Of a stretch of DNA of 22,125 nucleotides, positions 1 to 8,003 are shown piece after piece (position 1 is the first letter of the stretch; every line of letters starts with the position of its first letter). The translations under genes were made by a program, and so were the position numbers. The notes beneath the pieces were generated by a model. It made no database searches, was not told where the DNA came from, and was given only the letters and a program-made list of their open reading frames with translations. The stretch is from HRBIN30 sp964534275 (GTDB lineage: Bacteria; Desulfobacterota; Binatia; HRBIN30), in assembly GCA_964534275.1 (NCBI GenBank), contig CAZHQG010000040.1, positions 1 to 22,125 on the forward strand, read 5' to 3'.

Positions 1-1
1 G

Positions 2-259
2 GGCACGGGCGCGGCTCGGAGCCACTTGCCAGCGCGCGTGTGCGTTGGCGAGTTCCGCCACGCAATCGTGCGGCGCCGCTTTCGCGTGCGCGTGTTCGCG
101 GCGCGGGCCTCGCAACGAACGCTCCGCACCCTGTTGGCTCGAGCGCCCGCCGGGGCGGAACGACGGCTCGTGACCACCGACGCACTCGAACGGCTAGGCC
201 GCTCATCGATTCTCCTGAAGGCGTGGCACCTGTGGGAGCGACACCAGAAAAGAAAGTAA
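2..259 (+). CDS. mutY: Probable MutY (A/G-specific adenine glycosylase), C-terminal fragment cut by window edge
   Basis: An open frame enters from the left edge and ends at TAA 257-259, giving the last 85 residues of a protein whose start lies outside the window. The fragment has the pattern of the NUDIX-like C-terminal domain of MutY. It contains GEFRHAIVRRRFRVRVF, comparable to the 'RHAITHHRxxxxVF' strand of MutY, and ends with a RLVTTDALERLGRSSILLKA segment, comparable to the family's 'W(V)xxDELxxLPxSSLxRKAL' tail. In MutY this domain recognises 8-oxoG opposite A, while the catalytic HhH-GPD and Fe-S parts lie upstream and cannot be seen here. The assignment rests on remembered family patterns over a short, Arg-rich stretch. 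A NUDIX hydrolase or an unrelated tail is possible. Confidence 0.5.
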   Translation, partial: GTGAARSHLPARVCVGEFRHAIVRRRFRVRVFAARASQRTLRTLLARAPAGAERRLVTTDALERLGRSSILLKAWHLWERHQKRK

Positions 260-516
260 GTAGCTGGTGTTAGGCAGCGTGCGTGGCCGAACGCCGCGTC
301 GAAACCAGCTTTTCGCAGCCCTGGTTTTTGCGGGCCTCGGAACGCGTTCAAACAGTAGGCGTCCAGTAGGCGTCGCCACCGCCGCGCAGGGTAGGCGGGC
401 AAGCAGCGAAGCAGGCGCCGCTCCCGCGCCGTCACTCCGACAGGCTCCTAGGCAAGTTCGGATCTTGCGGGGGTGCGGGTTTTGCACCAGCTTGTGAACC
501 CATGAAGGGCGAGCGC
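260..516. other. Intergenic gap, no gene seen
   Basis: This stretch lies between the mutY-like stop and the alcohol dehydrogenase start. Short ORFs occur on both strands, but none has a recognisable product or a ribosome binding site. It presumably carries the alcohol dehydrogenase promoter, but no clear -35/-10 pair was found. Confidence 0.5.
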
Positions 517-1515
517 ATGAAGGCGATGGTGGTCACCGCCCCGGCGCCAATCGAGCAAAAGCCACTGGAGCTGGTCGAATTGCCAATTCCGCCCCCCGGG
601 CCTGGAGAAATTCTGGTGCGGATTACCGCTTGCGGTGTGTGCCGCACCGACTTGCACGTGGTCGAGGGCGACCTGCCTCCGGTGCGCCCTCGAGTCGTAC
701 CCGGACATCAAGTGGTGGGCCGCGTAGAGGCGTGCGGGGGCGGCGCGACGCGGTTTCGGCTGGGCGAGCGAGTGGGCATTGCATGGTTGCGTCAGACCTG
801 TGGCACTTGCGCGTACTGTGCGAGCGGGCGGGAGAACTTGTGTCCTGAGGCGCGCTTTACGGGTTATCACGCCGACGGTGGGTATGCCGAGTTTGCTGTG
901 GTTCCGGAGCGTTTCGCCTATCGCATTCCCGAGCCCGTAGGCGATGCCGAAGCCACGCCGCTCTTGTGTGCGGGAATCATCGGTTATCGTGCGTTGCGCC
1001 GTGCGGAGGTCAGGCCTGGTTGCCGGCTTGGCTTGTACGGCTTTGGCTCGTCGGCCCACATTGCCATCCAGGTAGCTCGTCATTGGCGGTGCGAGGTGTA
1101 TGTGATGACGCGCGACGAAAAACACCGCGAACTGGCGCGACAGCTAGGGGCGGTGTGGGTCGGCAGCGCGAGCGAAAAGCCTCCTGTGCCGCTGGACTCT
1201 GCGATCTTGTTCGCCCCGGCTGGGGAACTCGTGCCACCGGCACTGGAGGCGCTCGATCGCGGTGGGACCTTGGCGATTGCCGGCATTTATCTGACCGACG
1301 TGCCCACGCTGAACTACGAACGGCACCTCTTTTACGAGAAAAATCTTCGCAGTGTCACGGCGAACACGCGCAGCGACGGTGAAGAGCTTCTCGCCATTGC
1401 TGCGGAAATTCCGATTCGGCCGCACACCGAGGTGTTTCCCCTCGAAGACGCGAACGAGGTGTTGCGCCGGTTGAAGGTCGACGGCTTGCAGGGCACGGGC
1501 GTCCTGCGGCCGTGA
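517..1515 (+). CDS. Zinc-dependent alcohol dehydrogenase (MDR family)
   Basis: Medium-chain dehydrogenase/reductase of 332 residues, the usual length for this subfamily. It is predicted to oxidise alcohols to aldehydes, or the reverse, with NAD(P) in the cytosol. Catalytic zinc ligands appear at Cys42 in CGVCRTDLH and His64 in PGHQ. The four structural-zinc cysteines are in the TCGTCAYCASGRENLC block (Cys95, 98, 101, 109). A Rossmann nucleotide-binding stretch, LGLYGFGSSAHIAIQ, follows near residue 175. The ATG at 517 is preferred over the in-frame ATG at 502 because AAGGG lies 7 nt before it and families of this type begin with MKAM. The residue after the zinc histidine is Gln, where classical enzymes have Glu (GHE). 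The gene stands alone and ends 30 bp from the convergent argC stop. The family is clear, the substrate is unknown. Confidence 0.9.
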   Translation: MKAMVVTAPAPIEQKPLELVELPIPPPGPGEILVRITACGVCRTDLHVVEGDLPPVRPRVVPGHQVVGRVEACGGGATRFRLGERVGIAWLRQTCGTCAYCASGRENLCPEARFTGYHADGGYAEFAVVPERFAYRIPEPVGDAEATPLLCAGIIGYRALRRAEVRPGCRLGLYGFGSSAHIAIQVARHWRCEVYVMTRDEKHRELARQLGAVWVGSASEKPPVPLDSAILFAPAGELVPPALEALDRGGTLAIAGIYLTDVPTLNYERHLFYEKNLRSVTANTRSDGEELLAIAAEIPIRPHTEVFPLEDANEVLRRLKVDGLQGTGVLRP

Positions 1516-1545
1516 ATCCGCACGCGCAAGCGCTGCCGCTGTTCC

Positions 1546-2496
1546 TCAGGCCGGCAAACCCGTGTCGCCGGGCAAGCCCAGCATCAAGTTGAGGTTTTGG
1601 ATGGCGGCGCCACCGGCGCCTTTGCCCAGGTTATCGAGGATCGCGACGAGGAGAACGTGGCCGGAGGGGTGGGGGATCGCGTGGAGCCACACGCGATTGG
1701 TGTCGTTGCATGCCAGAGGGCTAAGTGCATGCTCGTCGAGATCGCCGTTTTCGCTGTACGGCTCCAACCGCACAAACCGCTGCCCTTCGTAACGCGTGGC
1801 CAGCGCCTCCCACACATCGCGAGGCGATCCACGAAGGAGGCGGGCGTGCAGTGGAATTTGTACGCGCATGCCGCAGCGAAACGGGCCCACGGCGGGTTCG
1901 AAATACGGTTCGACGCGCAAGCCCGTGTAGCGCATCATCTCGGGGACGTGTTTGTGTACTCGTTGCAGCGCGTACGGTGCCTCGAAAGGCAAGGAAGCAA
2001 GGCCCCGTTCAGGGTCTTCCCAGCGCTCGATCAACGCCCTGCCGCCACCCGAATACCCGGAGAGGGCGTGGCACACGACCGGCGCCTCGGCGTCCACGAG
2101 GCCCGCGTCGATCAGCGGTCGGAGCAGCAACACAAATCCAGTTGCGTAACACCCCGGGTTGGCCACACGCTGCGCGCCCCGGATGGCGGCTTCTTGCTCG
2201 GGGCCGAGTTCCGGGAGGCCGTAAACCCAGTCTGGGTGAACGCGGTGAGCGGTGCTGGCATCGATCACGCGCGTGCTGATCTTCATCGCCCAGGTGGCTG
2301 CCTCTCGAGCAGCGTCGTCCGGTAAACAAAGCACCACGACGTCTGCCGCAGCCATGGCTTCGCGCCGGGCCTCCGGGTCTTTGCGGCGCGCGTGGGGCAA
2401 AACGATCAGCTCGAGATCGCTACGCCACGCGAGCCAGTCGCGAATGCGCAGAGCAGTGGTTCCCTCCTGGCCGTCGACGTACACCCTGGGTTGCAT
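1546..2496 (-). CDS. argC: N-acetyl-gamma-glutamyl-phosphate reductase, short (type 2) form
   Basis: Catalyses NADPH-dependent reduction of N-acetylglutamyl phosphate to the semialdehyde, the third step of arginine synthesis. The protein has 316 residues, typical of the short ArgC class. Visible landmarks are the N-terminal VDGQEGTTALRI nucleotide-binding turn, IDASTAHR near residue 80, YGLPEL at 92-97, and the nucleophile Cys116 in ANPGCYATG. A glycine-rich GYSGGGR follows, with the C-terminal NLGKGAGGAAIQNLN segment that is nearly invariant in ArgC. Translation starts at ATG 2496; the ribosome binding site is weak. It lies 33 bp downstream of a class III aminotransferase on the same strand and is probably cotranscribed with it. 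No other arginine genes are in the window. Confidence 0.93.
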   Translation of the reverse strand: MQPRVYVDGQEGTTALRIRDWLAWRSDLELIVLPHARRKDPEARREAMAAADVVVLCLPDDAAREAATWAMKISTRVIDASTAHRVHPDWVYGLPELGPEQEAAIRGAQRVANPGCYATGFVLLLRPLIDAGLVDAEAPVVCHALSGYSGGGRALIERWEDPERGLASLPFEAPYALQRVHKHVPEMMRYTGLRVEPYFEPAVGPFRCGMRVQIPLHARLLRGSPRDVWEALATRYEGQRFVRLEPYSENGDLDEHALSPLACNDTNRVWLHAIPHPSGHVLLVAILDNLGKGAGGAAIQNLNLMLGLPGDTGLPA

Positions 2497-2529
2497 GGAG
2501 CCTACGTGTAGGAGCGAACGGCGCGCTGC

Positions 2530-3909
2530 TCAACCGTTGACCCGACTCGCGTTCGAAGCGGTCCGGGATGCTTCGGCAGAGACGGCGGCAATGGCTTGGT
2601 CGAGGAGTTCCACCAAGGTACGCAACTCCGCTGGTTTGATGATCAGCGGAGGGCACAACGCGATCACCTCACCGCTTGCACGGACGATCAAACCGCGATC
2701 TAAGCAAGCTTGCCGCACGCGCACGGCAAACGGCCACTGGCCGGCACCGAGATGGGTTGCGTGTTCGTGGAACTCCACTGCAGCCATGAGGCCGACTGCG
2801 CGCACCTCGCGGACCACCGGGTGCCGCCGCAACCGTTGCAACAGTTCGTTGAAGTACGGCTCCAACCGGCGCGCGCGCGACATCAAGCGCCGGCGGCGCA
2901 TCAAATTCAAGTTGGCGAGCGCGGCAGCACACACCGTGGGGTGGCCCGAGTACGTAAACCCGTGATGGAGGGAAAACTCCGGGCCCGCTTCCACGAGGGT
3001 GCGGTAGATCTCTTCGCGCAAAAGCACACCGCCAAGCGGCAAGTACCCGCTGGTCACCCCTTTTGCGAAGGAAATCAAGTCGGGAACCACCCGCCAGCGC
3101 TGGATCCCGAACGGATAGCCAAGGCGCCCAAAACCGGTGATGACCTCGTCGTACGCCAGCAGAATATCGTGGCGCGAGCAAATTTCGCGCAGCCGCTGGT
3201 GGTACCCGTCTGGAGGCACGATGACTCCACCGACGCCCTGCACCGGCTCGGCCAACACGGCGCCAATCGAGTGCGCGCCTTCGCGTTCGATCAGCCGCTC
3301 CAGCTCGTCTGCGCACGCGAGACCGCACTGGGGAAACTCCAAGCGCAGTTCGCAGCGGTTGCAGTGCGGGCGTGGTAGCCGGAGCACGCCATCCAGGAGA
3401 GGTTCGTAGTACTCGTGAAAGTACGGCAAGCCAGTGAGGCTTGCGGCGCCTGTAGAGGAGCCGTGGTAGCCGCGATTGAGGGTGACGATTCGGTACTTTT
3501 CAGGATGCCCTTTGAGCCGCCAGTACAAGCGCACGAGGCGGATGATCGACTCGTTGGCTTCCGAACCTCCAGAAGTGAACAGCACGCGCGTGAGGCCTCG
3601 GGGTGCCAGTCGCACCAAACGTCGGGCAAGCTCTTCCGCCGGTTGCGAGGAGAAGCCCAACAGTGTGGGGGCGTACGCAATGGTTTGCATTTGGCGGGCG
3701 ACTGCTCGGGGAATGCTCGGCTGCCCGTGGCCGATCGCCACGTTCCAGAGCGAGGCCAGACCGTCGATGTACCGGCGGCCGTGTTGATCCCAAACGTAAA
3801 TTCCGCGCCCCTTCACCAGCCGGAGTGTGCCCGCCTGCATCACCTGATACGGCGAGACAAAGCCACACACCAGGTGGCGAGGGGCAAAACGATGAACGGT
3901 TGTGGTCAT
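2530..3909 (-). CDS. Class III (omega) aminotransferase, PLP-dependent
   Basis: Fold-type I PLP aminotransferase of 459 residues. It moves an amino group, usually from an omega-amine or beta-amino acid, to pyruvate or a similar acceptor in the cytosol. Markers are GGSEAN (114-119) for PLP phosphate binding, YHG at 148-150, EPVQGVGG near 221, DEVITGFGR with the PLP-ring Asp254, and AKG with the Schiff-base Lys283. A cysteine-containing insert (PHCNRC ... CGLACA, about 181-200) is like that of pyruvate-dependent omega-transaminases. The ATG at 3909 is chosen over an upstream in-frame start because AAGGAGA lies 6 nt before it. It sits directly before argC, but its length and insert fit omega-transaminases better than ArgD (about 400 residues). 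Substrate is not determinable from sequence. Confidence 0.88.
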   Translation of the reverse strand: MTTTVHRFAPRHLVCGFVSPYQVMQAGTLRLVKGRGIYVWDQHGRRYIDGLASLWNVAIGHGQPSIPRAVARQMQTIAYAPTLLGFSSQPAEELARRLVRLAPRGLTRVLFTSGGSEANESIIRLVRLYWRLKGHPEKYRIVTLNRGYHGSSTGAASLTGLPYFHEYYEPLLDGVLRLPRPHCNRCELRLEFPQCGLACADELERLIEREGAHSIGAVLAEPVQGVGGVIVPPDGYHQRLREICSRHDILLAYDEVITGFGRLGYPFGIQRWRVVPDLISFAKGVTSGYLPLGGVLLREEIYRTLVEAGPEFSLHHGFTYSGHPTVCAAALANLNLMRRRRLMSRARRLEPYFNELLQRLRRHPVVREVRAVGLMAAVEFHEHATHLGAGQWPFAVRVRQACLDRGLIVRASGEVIALCPPLIIKPAELRTLVELLDQAIAAVSAEASRTASNASRVNG

Positions 3910-3915
3910 TGCGTG

Positions 3916-3922
3916 TCTCCTT
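3916..3922 (-). promoter_or_regulatory. Ribosome binding site fixing the aminotransferase start
   Basis: On the minus strand this reads AAGGAGA, 6 nt before ATG 3909. It excludes the longer in-frame start at about 4023. Confidence 0.75.
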
Positions 3923-4058
3923 AAGCGTTTGCACTGGAGAAATCCGCCTCCACACCGCTCCGCCACACCACTCCTGGGTGCGTGATGGTCCGCCACAGAT
4001 GCCACGGCTGGCACCTGCGGCAATGAATGTGTTCTGTGGGTTGTTGCGGCACGGCGCC

Positions 4059-4064
4059 GTTATA
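4059..4064 (-). promoter_or_regulatory. Possible -10 element upstream of the aminotransferase
   Basis: The minus strand reads TATAAC here, about 150 nt before the aminotransferase start, in a locally AT-richer patch. The matching -35 region is poor, so this is only a suggestion. The 150-nt leader that would result shows no riboswitch that I recognise. Confidence 0.2.
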
Positions 4065-4142
4065 TCCAACTCAAGCGAGCGAAACGAGTGCCCAGAAAAC
4101 AATCGCCTTTGGGGTGCCGCCGCCATCTTGGCGTTGGATTCC

Positions 4143-5207
4143 TTACCGTAGTGCACCGCGACCGGGAGTGAGGGGTAGATCGAGGAAACTCTTCACTCCA
4201 GGGCTTGCGTCACACACTGCGGGGATCGCATTCACCAAGCGCATCGCTGTCGCGACACAGCCGTCGATGTTGTGGTCGGCGCTGTGAAATCCCACCTGGA
4301 GGTCGCACCGCAGCGAGGGCATGCCTTCGATGGTAACGCGGTAAGTTCCCGGCCCTACACCTTGGGGCCAGTGTGGCGCGAGGTCGTCGCGCAAGCGGGT
4401 CACGTGCTCCACGGCGATCCGTGGTTCGCCTCGCACCATTCCGAGAACTTCGAAACGCAATGCCGCGACCGTCCCCTTCGCAATGGTGCCGCACGAGATC
4501 TGGAAATCTTCCGGCGCAACTTCCACCTCGTGGCGCTGCTCGATGCCGTCGAGCTGGACACCCAAAGCGTCGGCGACCATTCTGACCGATGCGCCCCAAG
4601 CCATGGACAGCGCTCCGGGCAGAAGCAAGGGAACCGGGGTGCCTGGCGGTTTTCCGAAACCCATGACTTCGAAAAGGGTTTGCGGCTGGTCGTACGTCGC
4701 GTAATTGAAAATTTCTTGCGCACGGATGGAATCGATGCGCTCGCACAAACTCGAGAGCGTGATTGGCAGCGCGTCGGGCGAAAACCCAGGATCGATACCC
4801 GAACAATAAAAACTGCTTTTTCCTTGTTGGCAGGCGCGCTCGAGTTGTTCGGCAAAGGCTGGCACGACTTGCCACGGGTAAATCAAGGGGACGAAAGAAC
4901 TGGTGACGACATTTTTGCCCGACGCAAGCAGGCGGCACATATCGTCGATGGCCTCGGTCGGACGATAGTCCGTGGCGGCGGTGTAGCAAACACAGTCGGC
5001 TTCGAGAGCCATGAGCGACTCGGCATCGTTCGTGGCAATGACCCCGAGGTGCCCAACGCCACAAAGCTCTCCAGCGTCGCGCCCTGCTTTGTTCGGACTC
5101 GAAACCCAAACTCCAACAAGTTCCATTTCCGGGTGCTGCGCAATCGCCCGCAGCGCATGTTTGCCCACGTGACCGGTCGCCCACTGAATGACTCGATAGC
5201 GCGCCAT
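4143..5207 (-). CDS. NAD(P)-dependent amine dehydrogenase / dihydrodipicolinate reductase-like protein
   Basis: Protein of 354 residues with an N-terminal Rossmann fold: YRVIQWATGHVGKHALRAI carries the GxxG dinucleotide turn and is the usual opening of this family. The middle part contains a GIDPGFSPDALP segment, also typical of the group. Relatives include 2,4-diaminopentanoate dehydrogenase and many uncharacterised 'dihydrodipicolinate reductase N-terminal domain' proteins in actinobacteria and environmental bacteria. The predicted role is an NAD(P)H-linked redox reaction on an amino or imino substrate. The ATG at 5207 has GAGG 5 nt upstream; a GTG at 5213, also with GAGG at 7 nt, is equally possible and adds two residues. 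The gene reads toward the aminotransferase 233 bp downstream, so both may work in amine or amino acid catabolism, but this is inference. True DapB is much shorter (about 270 residues), so this is not DapB. Confidence 0.78.
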   Translation of the reverse strand: MARYRVIQWATGHVGKHALRAIAQHPEMELVGVWVSSPNKAGRDAGELCGVGHLGVIATNDAESLMALEADCVCYTAATDYRPTEAIDDMCRLLASGKNVVTSSFVPLIYPWQVVPAFAEQLERACQQGKSSFYCSGIDPGFSPDALPITLSSLCERIDSIRAQEIFNYATYDQPQTLFEVMGFGKPPGTPVPLLLPGALSMAWGASVRMVADALGVQLDGIEQRHEVEVAPEDFQISCGTIAKGTVAALRFEVLGMVRGEPRIAVEHVTRLRDDLAPHWPQGVGPGTYRVTIEGMPSLRCDLQVGFHSADHNIDGCVATAMRLVNAIPAVCDASPGVKSFLDLPLTPGRGALR

Positions 5208-5213
5208 GCTCAC

Positions 5214-5392
5214 CTCGCCGCCTCGCGGTTACTGGAACGCACGAGAAAACTCAACCGCCATGCGGCGGCGTAGATTCGCGGTCTGCCGGTAAACCCGAGA
5301 GGGGTCCGCTGGATTCACGGAAACGGCCGGACGCGAGCCAAGCTCCAGCTTCGCGAGCGTGCGCGTGTGGCAAGGAAGAGGGGTGTGGTGAC
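5214..5392. other. Intergenic region upstream of the amine-dehydrogenase-like gene
   Basis: About 180 bp between the HNH stop and the start of the downstream minus-strand gene. No structured RNA, repeat or convincing promoter was seen. Confidence 0.5.
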
Positions 5393-5782
5393 TCAGTCTT
5401 CGGGCGTGGAATTCGGGTCGAATTCGAAGGCCAGCAAGTACTTTTTCCGCGTGTTGCACTCTTTGCAGGCCGGCACGAGGTTCCCCTTTGTCGAACGGCC
5501 GCCTCGAGCAAGGGGCACCAGATGATCCATGGTCAGCTCTGCAGGTGGGAATTTACGCCCACAGTAATGGCAAATGCCGCTTGCTCGCTTGCGCTTCCAC
5601 CACTGCGAGGAACGGAGTTCTCGGGCTTTCGCGCGCTCACGCCGGATGTCGTCCATACTGGGAGCGGGGAAAAACGCTGCTTCGGCAAGCGCGCCCCAGT
5701 CCTGCGGCTCGAACATGCGTGGCTTGCGGCGGTGTTTGCGGCGCTGGGCTTCTCGGGTTCGCTTGCGCTCGTGCTCTTCCAT
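5393..5782 (-). CDS. Small HNH endonuclease-family protein
   Basis: Protein of 129 residues ending in an HNH/McrA-type nuclease domain. Zinc-binding pairs CHYC (71-74) and CKEC (106-109) frame the metal-site motif MDHLVPLARGG (Asp86-His87) and the Asn of KGNLVPAC (Asn101), in the normal order and spacing. The N-terminal 60 residues are strongly basic (KRTREAQRRKHRRKPR) and may bind nucleic acid. The ATG at 5782 is chosen; a TTG at 5842 would overlap the divergent dhmA leader, and an ATG at 5716 would remove the basic tail. No clear ribosome binding site precedes any of them. Stand-alone HNH proteins of this size are common in bacterial chromosomes and mostly of unknown function. No methylase, integrase or phage gene is nearby, so a restriction or mobile role is not supported here. 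Confidence 0.85.
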   Translation of the reverse strand: MEEHERKRTREAQRRKHRRKPRMFEPQDWGALAEAAFFPAPSMDDIRRERAKARELRSSQWWKRKRASGICHYCGRKFPPAELTMDHLVPLARGGRSTKGNLVPACKECNTRKKYLLAFEFDPNSTPED

Positions 5783-5859
5783 GGCGCGGTTACGATCGAA
5801 ATCTAGCTGATGGACTTGTTTTATCCTGTGCCCCGCGGGCAAGAAAGGTCGTGCAACAA

Positions 5860-5865
5860 GAGGAG
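5860..5865 (+). promoter_or_regulatory. Ribosome binding site fixing the dhmA start
   Basis: GAGGAG lies 4 nt before ATG 5870 and favours this start over the upstream in-frame ATG at 5810. Confidence 0.75.
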
Positions 5866-5869
5866 AACC

Positions 5870-6763
5870 ATGGAAATCTTGCGTACCCCGGACGAACGCT
5901 TTGCAAATCTACCCGGCTACCCTTTCGAACCGCATTACGTGGAGGTGGACGGAGTACGGATTCACTACGTGCACGAGGGGCCCCGAACGGCCGCGCCGGT
6001 GTTGTTGCTCCACGGCGAGCCTTCCTGGTCGTACTTGTACCGCAAGATGATTCCCGTGCTGTTGCAGGCTGGATTGCGCGTTGTTGCCCCAGACTTGGTT
6101 GGCTTCGGGCGCTCGGACAAACCTGCACGAAGAGAGGACTACACCTACCAGCGCCACGTCGACTGGATGTTGGGGTTCGTTTGCACCTTGGACCTCGAAG
6201 ACATCACGCTTGTGTGCCAAGACTGGGGTGGTCTCATTGGCCTCAGGCTGGTCGCTGAGCACGGGCACCGATTCGCTAGAGTCGTGGCCGCAAATACGTT
6301 CCTGCCTACGGGTGACCAGCCTGTGCCCCCGGCGTTTCTTGCCTGGCAGAAGTTTTCTCAAGAAGTGTCCGAGCTGCCGATCGGGCAGATCATCCAGATG
6401 GGATGCGTGACCACCTTACCGCCTGAGGTCATCGCGGCCTACGAAGCCCCATTTCCTGACGAGCGCTACAAAGCAGGGGCGCGGCAGTTTCCATTGTTGG
6501 TTCCGACTCGTCCAGACGATCCAGCCTCCGAGCCGAACCGGAAAGCATGGCAAGCCTTGCAGCGGTGGAAAAAGCCCTTTTTGACGGCGTTCAGCGACCA
6601 AGACCCGATCACTCGAGGCGCCGACCTGTTGTTGCAATCCCTCATCCCGGGTGCGGCGGGTCAACCGCACACGACGATTCAAGGAGCAGGGCATTTCCTG
6701 CAGGAAGACAAGGGGGAGGAACTGGCGCGAGTCGTAGTGGATTTCGTTCGCTCCACGAGCTGA
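5870..6763 (+). CDS. dhmA: Haloalkane dehalogenase, subfamily HLD-I
   Basis: Alpha/beta-hydrolase of 297 residues that replaces a halogen on an alkyl carbon with hydroxyl, giving an alcohol, halide and proton. It opens with MEILRTPDERF and carries HGEPSWSYLYRKMIP, both close to the type-1 dehalogenases DhlA and DmbB. The catalytic set can be placed: nucleophile Asp118 with halide-binding Trp119 in VCQDWGG, second halide Trp159 in FLAWQKF, acid Asp245 in FSDQDPI, and base His275 in GAGHFLQED. An Asp acid with two Trp halide ligands is the HLD-I signature, as opposed to the Glu and Asn of HLD-II. The oxyanion stretch HGEP is also intact. It is monocistronic, divergent from the HNH gene. Activity on natural haloalkanes is likely, but the substrate range cannot be read from sequence. 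Confidence 0.93.
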   Translation: MEILRTPDERFANLPGYPFEPHYVEVDGVRIHYVHEGPRTAAPVLLLHGEPSWSYLYRKMIPVLLQAGLRVVAPDLVGFGRSDKPARREDYTYQRHVDWMLGFVCTLDLEDITLVCQDWGGLIGLRLVAEHGHRFARVVAANTFLPTGDQPVPPAFLAWQKFSQEVSELPIGQIIQMGCVTTLPPEVIAAYEAPFPDERYKAGARQFPLLVPTRPDDPASEPNRKAWQALQRWKKPFLTAFSDQDPITRGADLLLQSLIPGAAGQPHTTIQGAGHFLQEDKGEELARVVVDFVRSTS

Positions 6764-6942
6764 GGGATGGCCCCCAGCGTGGGGCGAGCGCGATGCAGGC
6801 ACGCCCTCGAGTGCGGCACGGTGCACAGCGATCCGACGACGCCGTAGCGGGAGTCTCGGTGGAGCTGTTGCTCGCGGTGTGCCTCCGGGCCGGGCGCCTC
6901 CGAGGGCCGGAGGTCGGTGCGACGAAACTGGCTGCGGGTACG
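6764..6942. other. Intergenic sequence between dhmA and the tRNA promoter
   Basis: No ORF with a recognisable product. A short GCCCC/GGGGC hairpin lies at 6770-6785 right after the dhmA stop, but it lacks a T-tract and is not called as a terminator. Confidence 0.45.
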
Positions 6943-6969
6943 TTGACACGCTGCGAGAATTTCCATAAC
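6943..6969 (+). promoter_or_regulatory. Probable sigma-70-type promoter for tRNA-Gly
   Basis: A perfect TTGACA (-35) at 6943-6948 is followed after 15 nt by CATAAC (6964-6969), which shares four of six bases with TATAAT. A 17-nt spacing to TAACCG is the alternative. Transcription would start some 20 nt before the tRNA. Confidence 0.5.
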
Positions 6970-6998
6970 CGATTGAAGTCGTGACAGAACGGAACTGT

Positions 6999-7070
<72 letters not shown>

Positions 7071-7078
7071 CTCATCGG

Positions 7079-7120
7079 GGGCGTTGGCCTTCGCGGAAGA
7101 AAGCCAACGCCCTGTTTGTT
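7079..7120 (+). terminator. Rho-independent terminator after tRNA-Gly
   Basis: GGGCGTTGGC (7079-7088) pairs perfectly with GCCAACGCCC (7103-7112), and CTTC/GAAG extends the hairpin inside. A TGTTTGTT tract follows. It lies 9 bp after the tRNA. Because tesB converges from the right, it may also stop transcription on the minus strand. Confidence 0.8.
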
Positions 7121-7184
7121 CGGAGCCGGTTTCTCGCCGGAGAGGGCAGCGCCTTCCGCGCCAAGTGGGCACAGCGTGGATGCG

Positions 7185-7997
7185 TTACTGGTCGCGTTCG
7201 CGGTGGAGTCGGACCAGAACTTCCTGCGACACTGTGGCCACTTGCCGCCCGTGCCGGTCGAAAATCGCGCCGGTGGACAGACCTCGCGTGCCCATCAATC
7301 CCCGGCAGGTAAAGTCGTGCAAATGCCAGGCATCCGCTTGTACAGGCCGATGGAACCAAATGGCATGGTCGAGACTGGCGGACCAAAATGTCCGGTAGCC
7401 AGTACCACGGCCACGGTACTCTGGGTGGACACTGATCACCGCATCGGTGGGCAAGTCGTCGGAAAGATACGCTAGCGCGCACGCGTGCAGGCCCGGGTCC
7501 TCGGGAAGCTGTTCGGTCAGGCGCATCCAGGCGCTCACCGTGCCTCGCGGACGGTCGCTGTCGACAAACGCCCGGTCGATCAACGGACTCCAGGTGTCGC
7601 GTGGCAGTCCTTCCGGAGCTGGAACAGCGGGCATATGCTCGACTTGAACGTCCACACCCTGCTCCGGGATGTGGAACGAGGCCGCGAGGTTCAGAATTGC
7701 CCCAGCCGCCTGTCGCGCCACGACGTGTCGCGTAACGAACGTGCGGCCGTCGCGGATGCGCTGCACTTCGAGACGAATGGGTTCCGCAGCATCGCCGCGG
7801 CGAATGAAGTACGCGTGCAAGGAGTGAACGAGAAAACGGGGATCCACTGTGAGGGCTGCCGCACGGAGCGCTTGCGCGACAATCTGGCCGCCGTAAAGCC
7901 CGCCCCATGGGTAACTCGGGCCCGCACCGACGTAGGTATCGGGGCCGTGAGATTCGAGTCGCATCATTTCGAGAAAGCTGATCTCGCGAGACGTCAC
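7185..7997 (-). CDS. tesB: Acyl-CoA thioesterase II (TesB family)
   Basis: Double hot-dog thioesterase of 270 residues that hydrolyses medium- to long-chain acyl-CoA to free acid and CoA in the cytosol. The N-terminal half has the GGLYGGQIVAQAL helix (32-44) and LHAYFIRRG, typical of TesB. The C-terminal half has SLDHAIWFHRP, with catalytic Asp210, and TVSQEVLVR, with Gln258. These match the Asp and Gln of the E. coli TesB Asp-Gln-Thr set; the third position falls near FTCRG and is less certain. The GTG start at 7997 is chosen because GGAGG lies 6 nt upstream. Length is close to the usual 280. It stands between the tRNA terminator and the metalloprotease gene. Confidence 0.92.
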   Translation of the reverse strand: MTSREISFLEMMRLESHGPDTYVGAGPSYPWGGLYGGQIVAQALRAAALTVDPRFLVHSLHAYFIRRGDAAEPIRLEVQRIRDGRTFVTRHVVARQAAGAILNLAASFHIPEQGVDVQVEHMPAVPAPEGLPRDTWSPLIDRAFVDSDRPRGTVSAWMRLTEQLPEDPGLHACALAYLSDDLPTDAVISVHPEYRGRGTGYRTFWSASLDHAIWFHRPVQADAWHLHDFTCRGLMGTRGLSTGAIFDRHGRQVATVSQEVLVRLHRERDQ

Positions 7998-8003
7998 ACG
8001 TAT

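Noticed and set aside
4272..5273. 333-residue open frame on the plus strand opposite the amine-dehydrogenase-like gene
   Set aside because: The minus-strand gene has a Rossmann motif and ribosome binding site; the antisense frame shows no domain.
5393..5782. HNH protein as part of a restriction, homing or phage system
   Set aside because: No methylase, intron, intein or phage gene is adjacent; stand-alone HNH genes are common.
6770..6785. GCCCC/GGGGC hairpin after dhmA as a terminator
   Set aside because: Only 5 bp, with no T-run after it.
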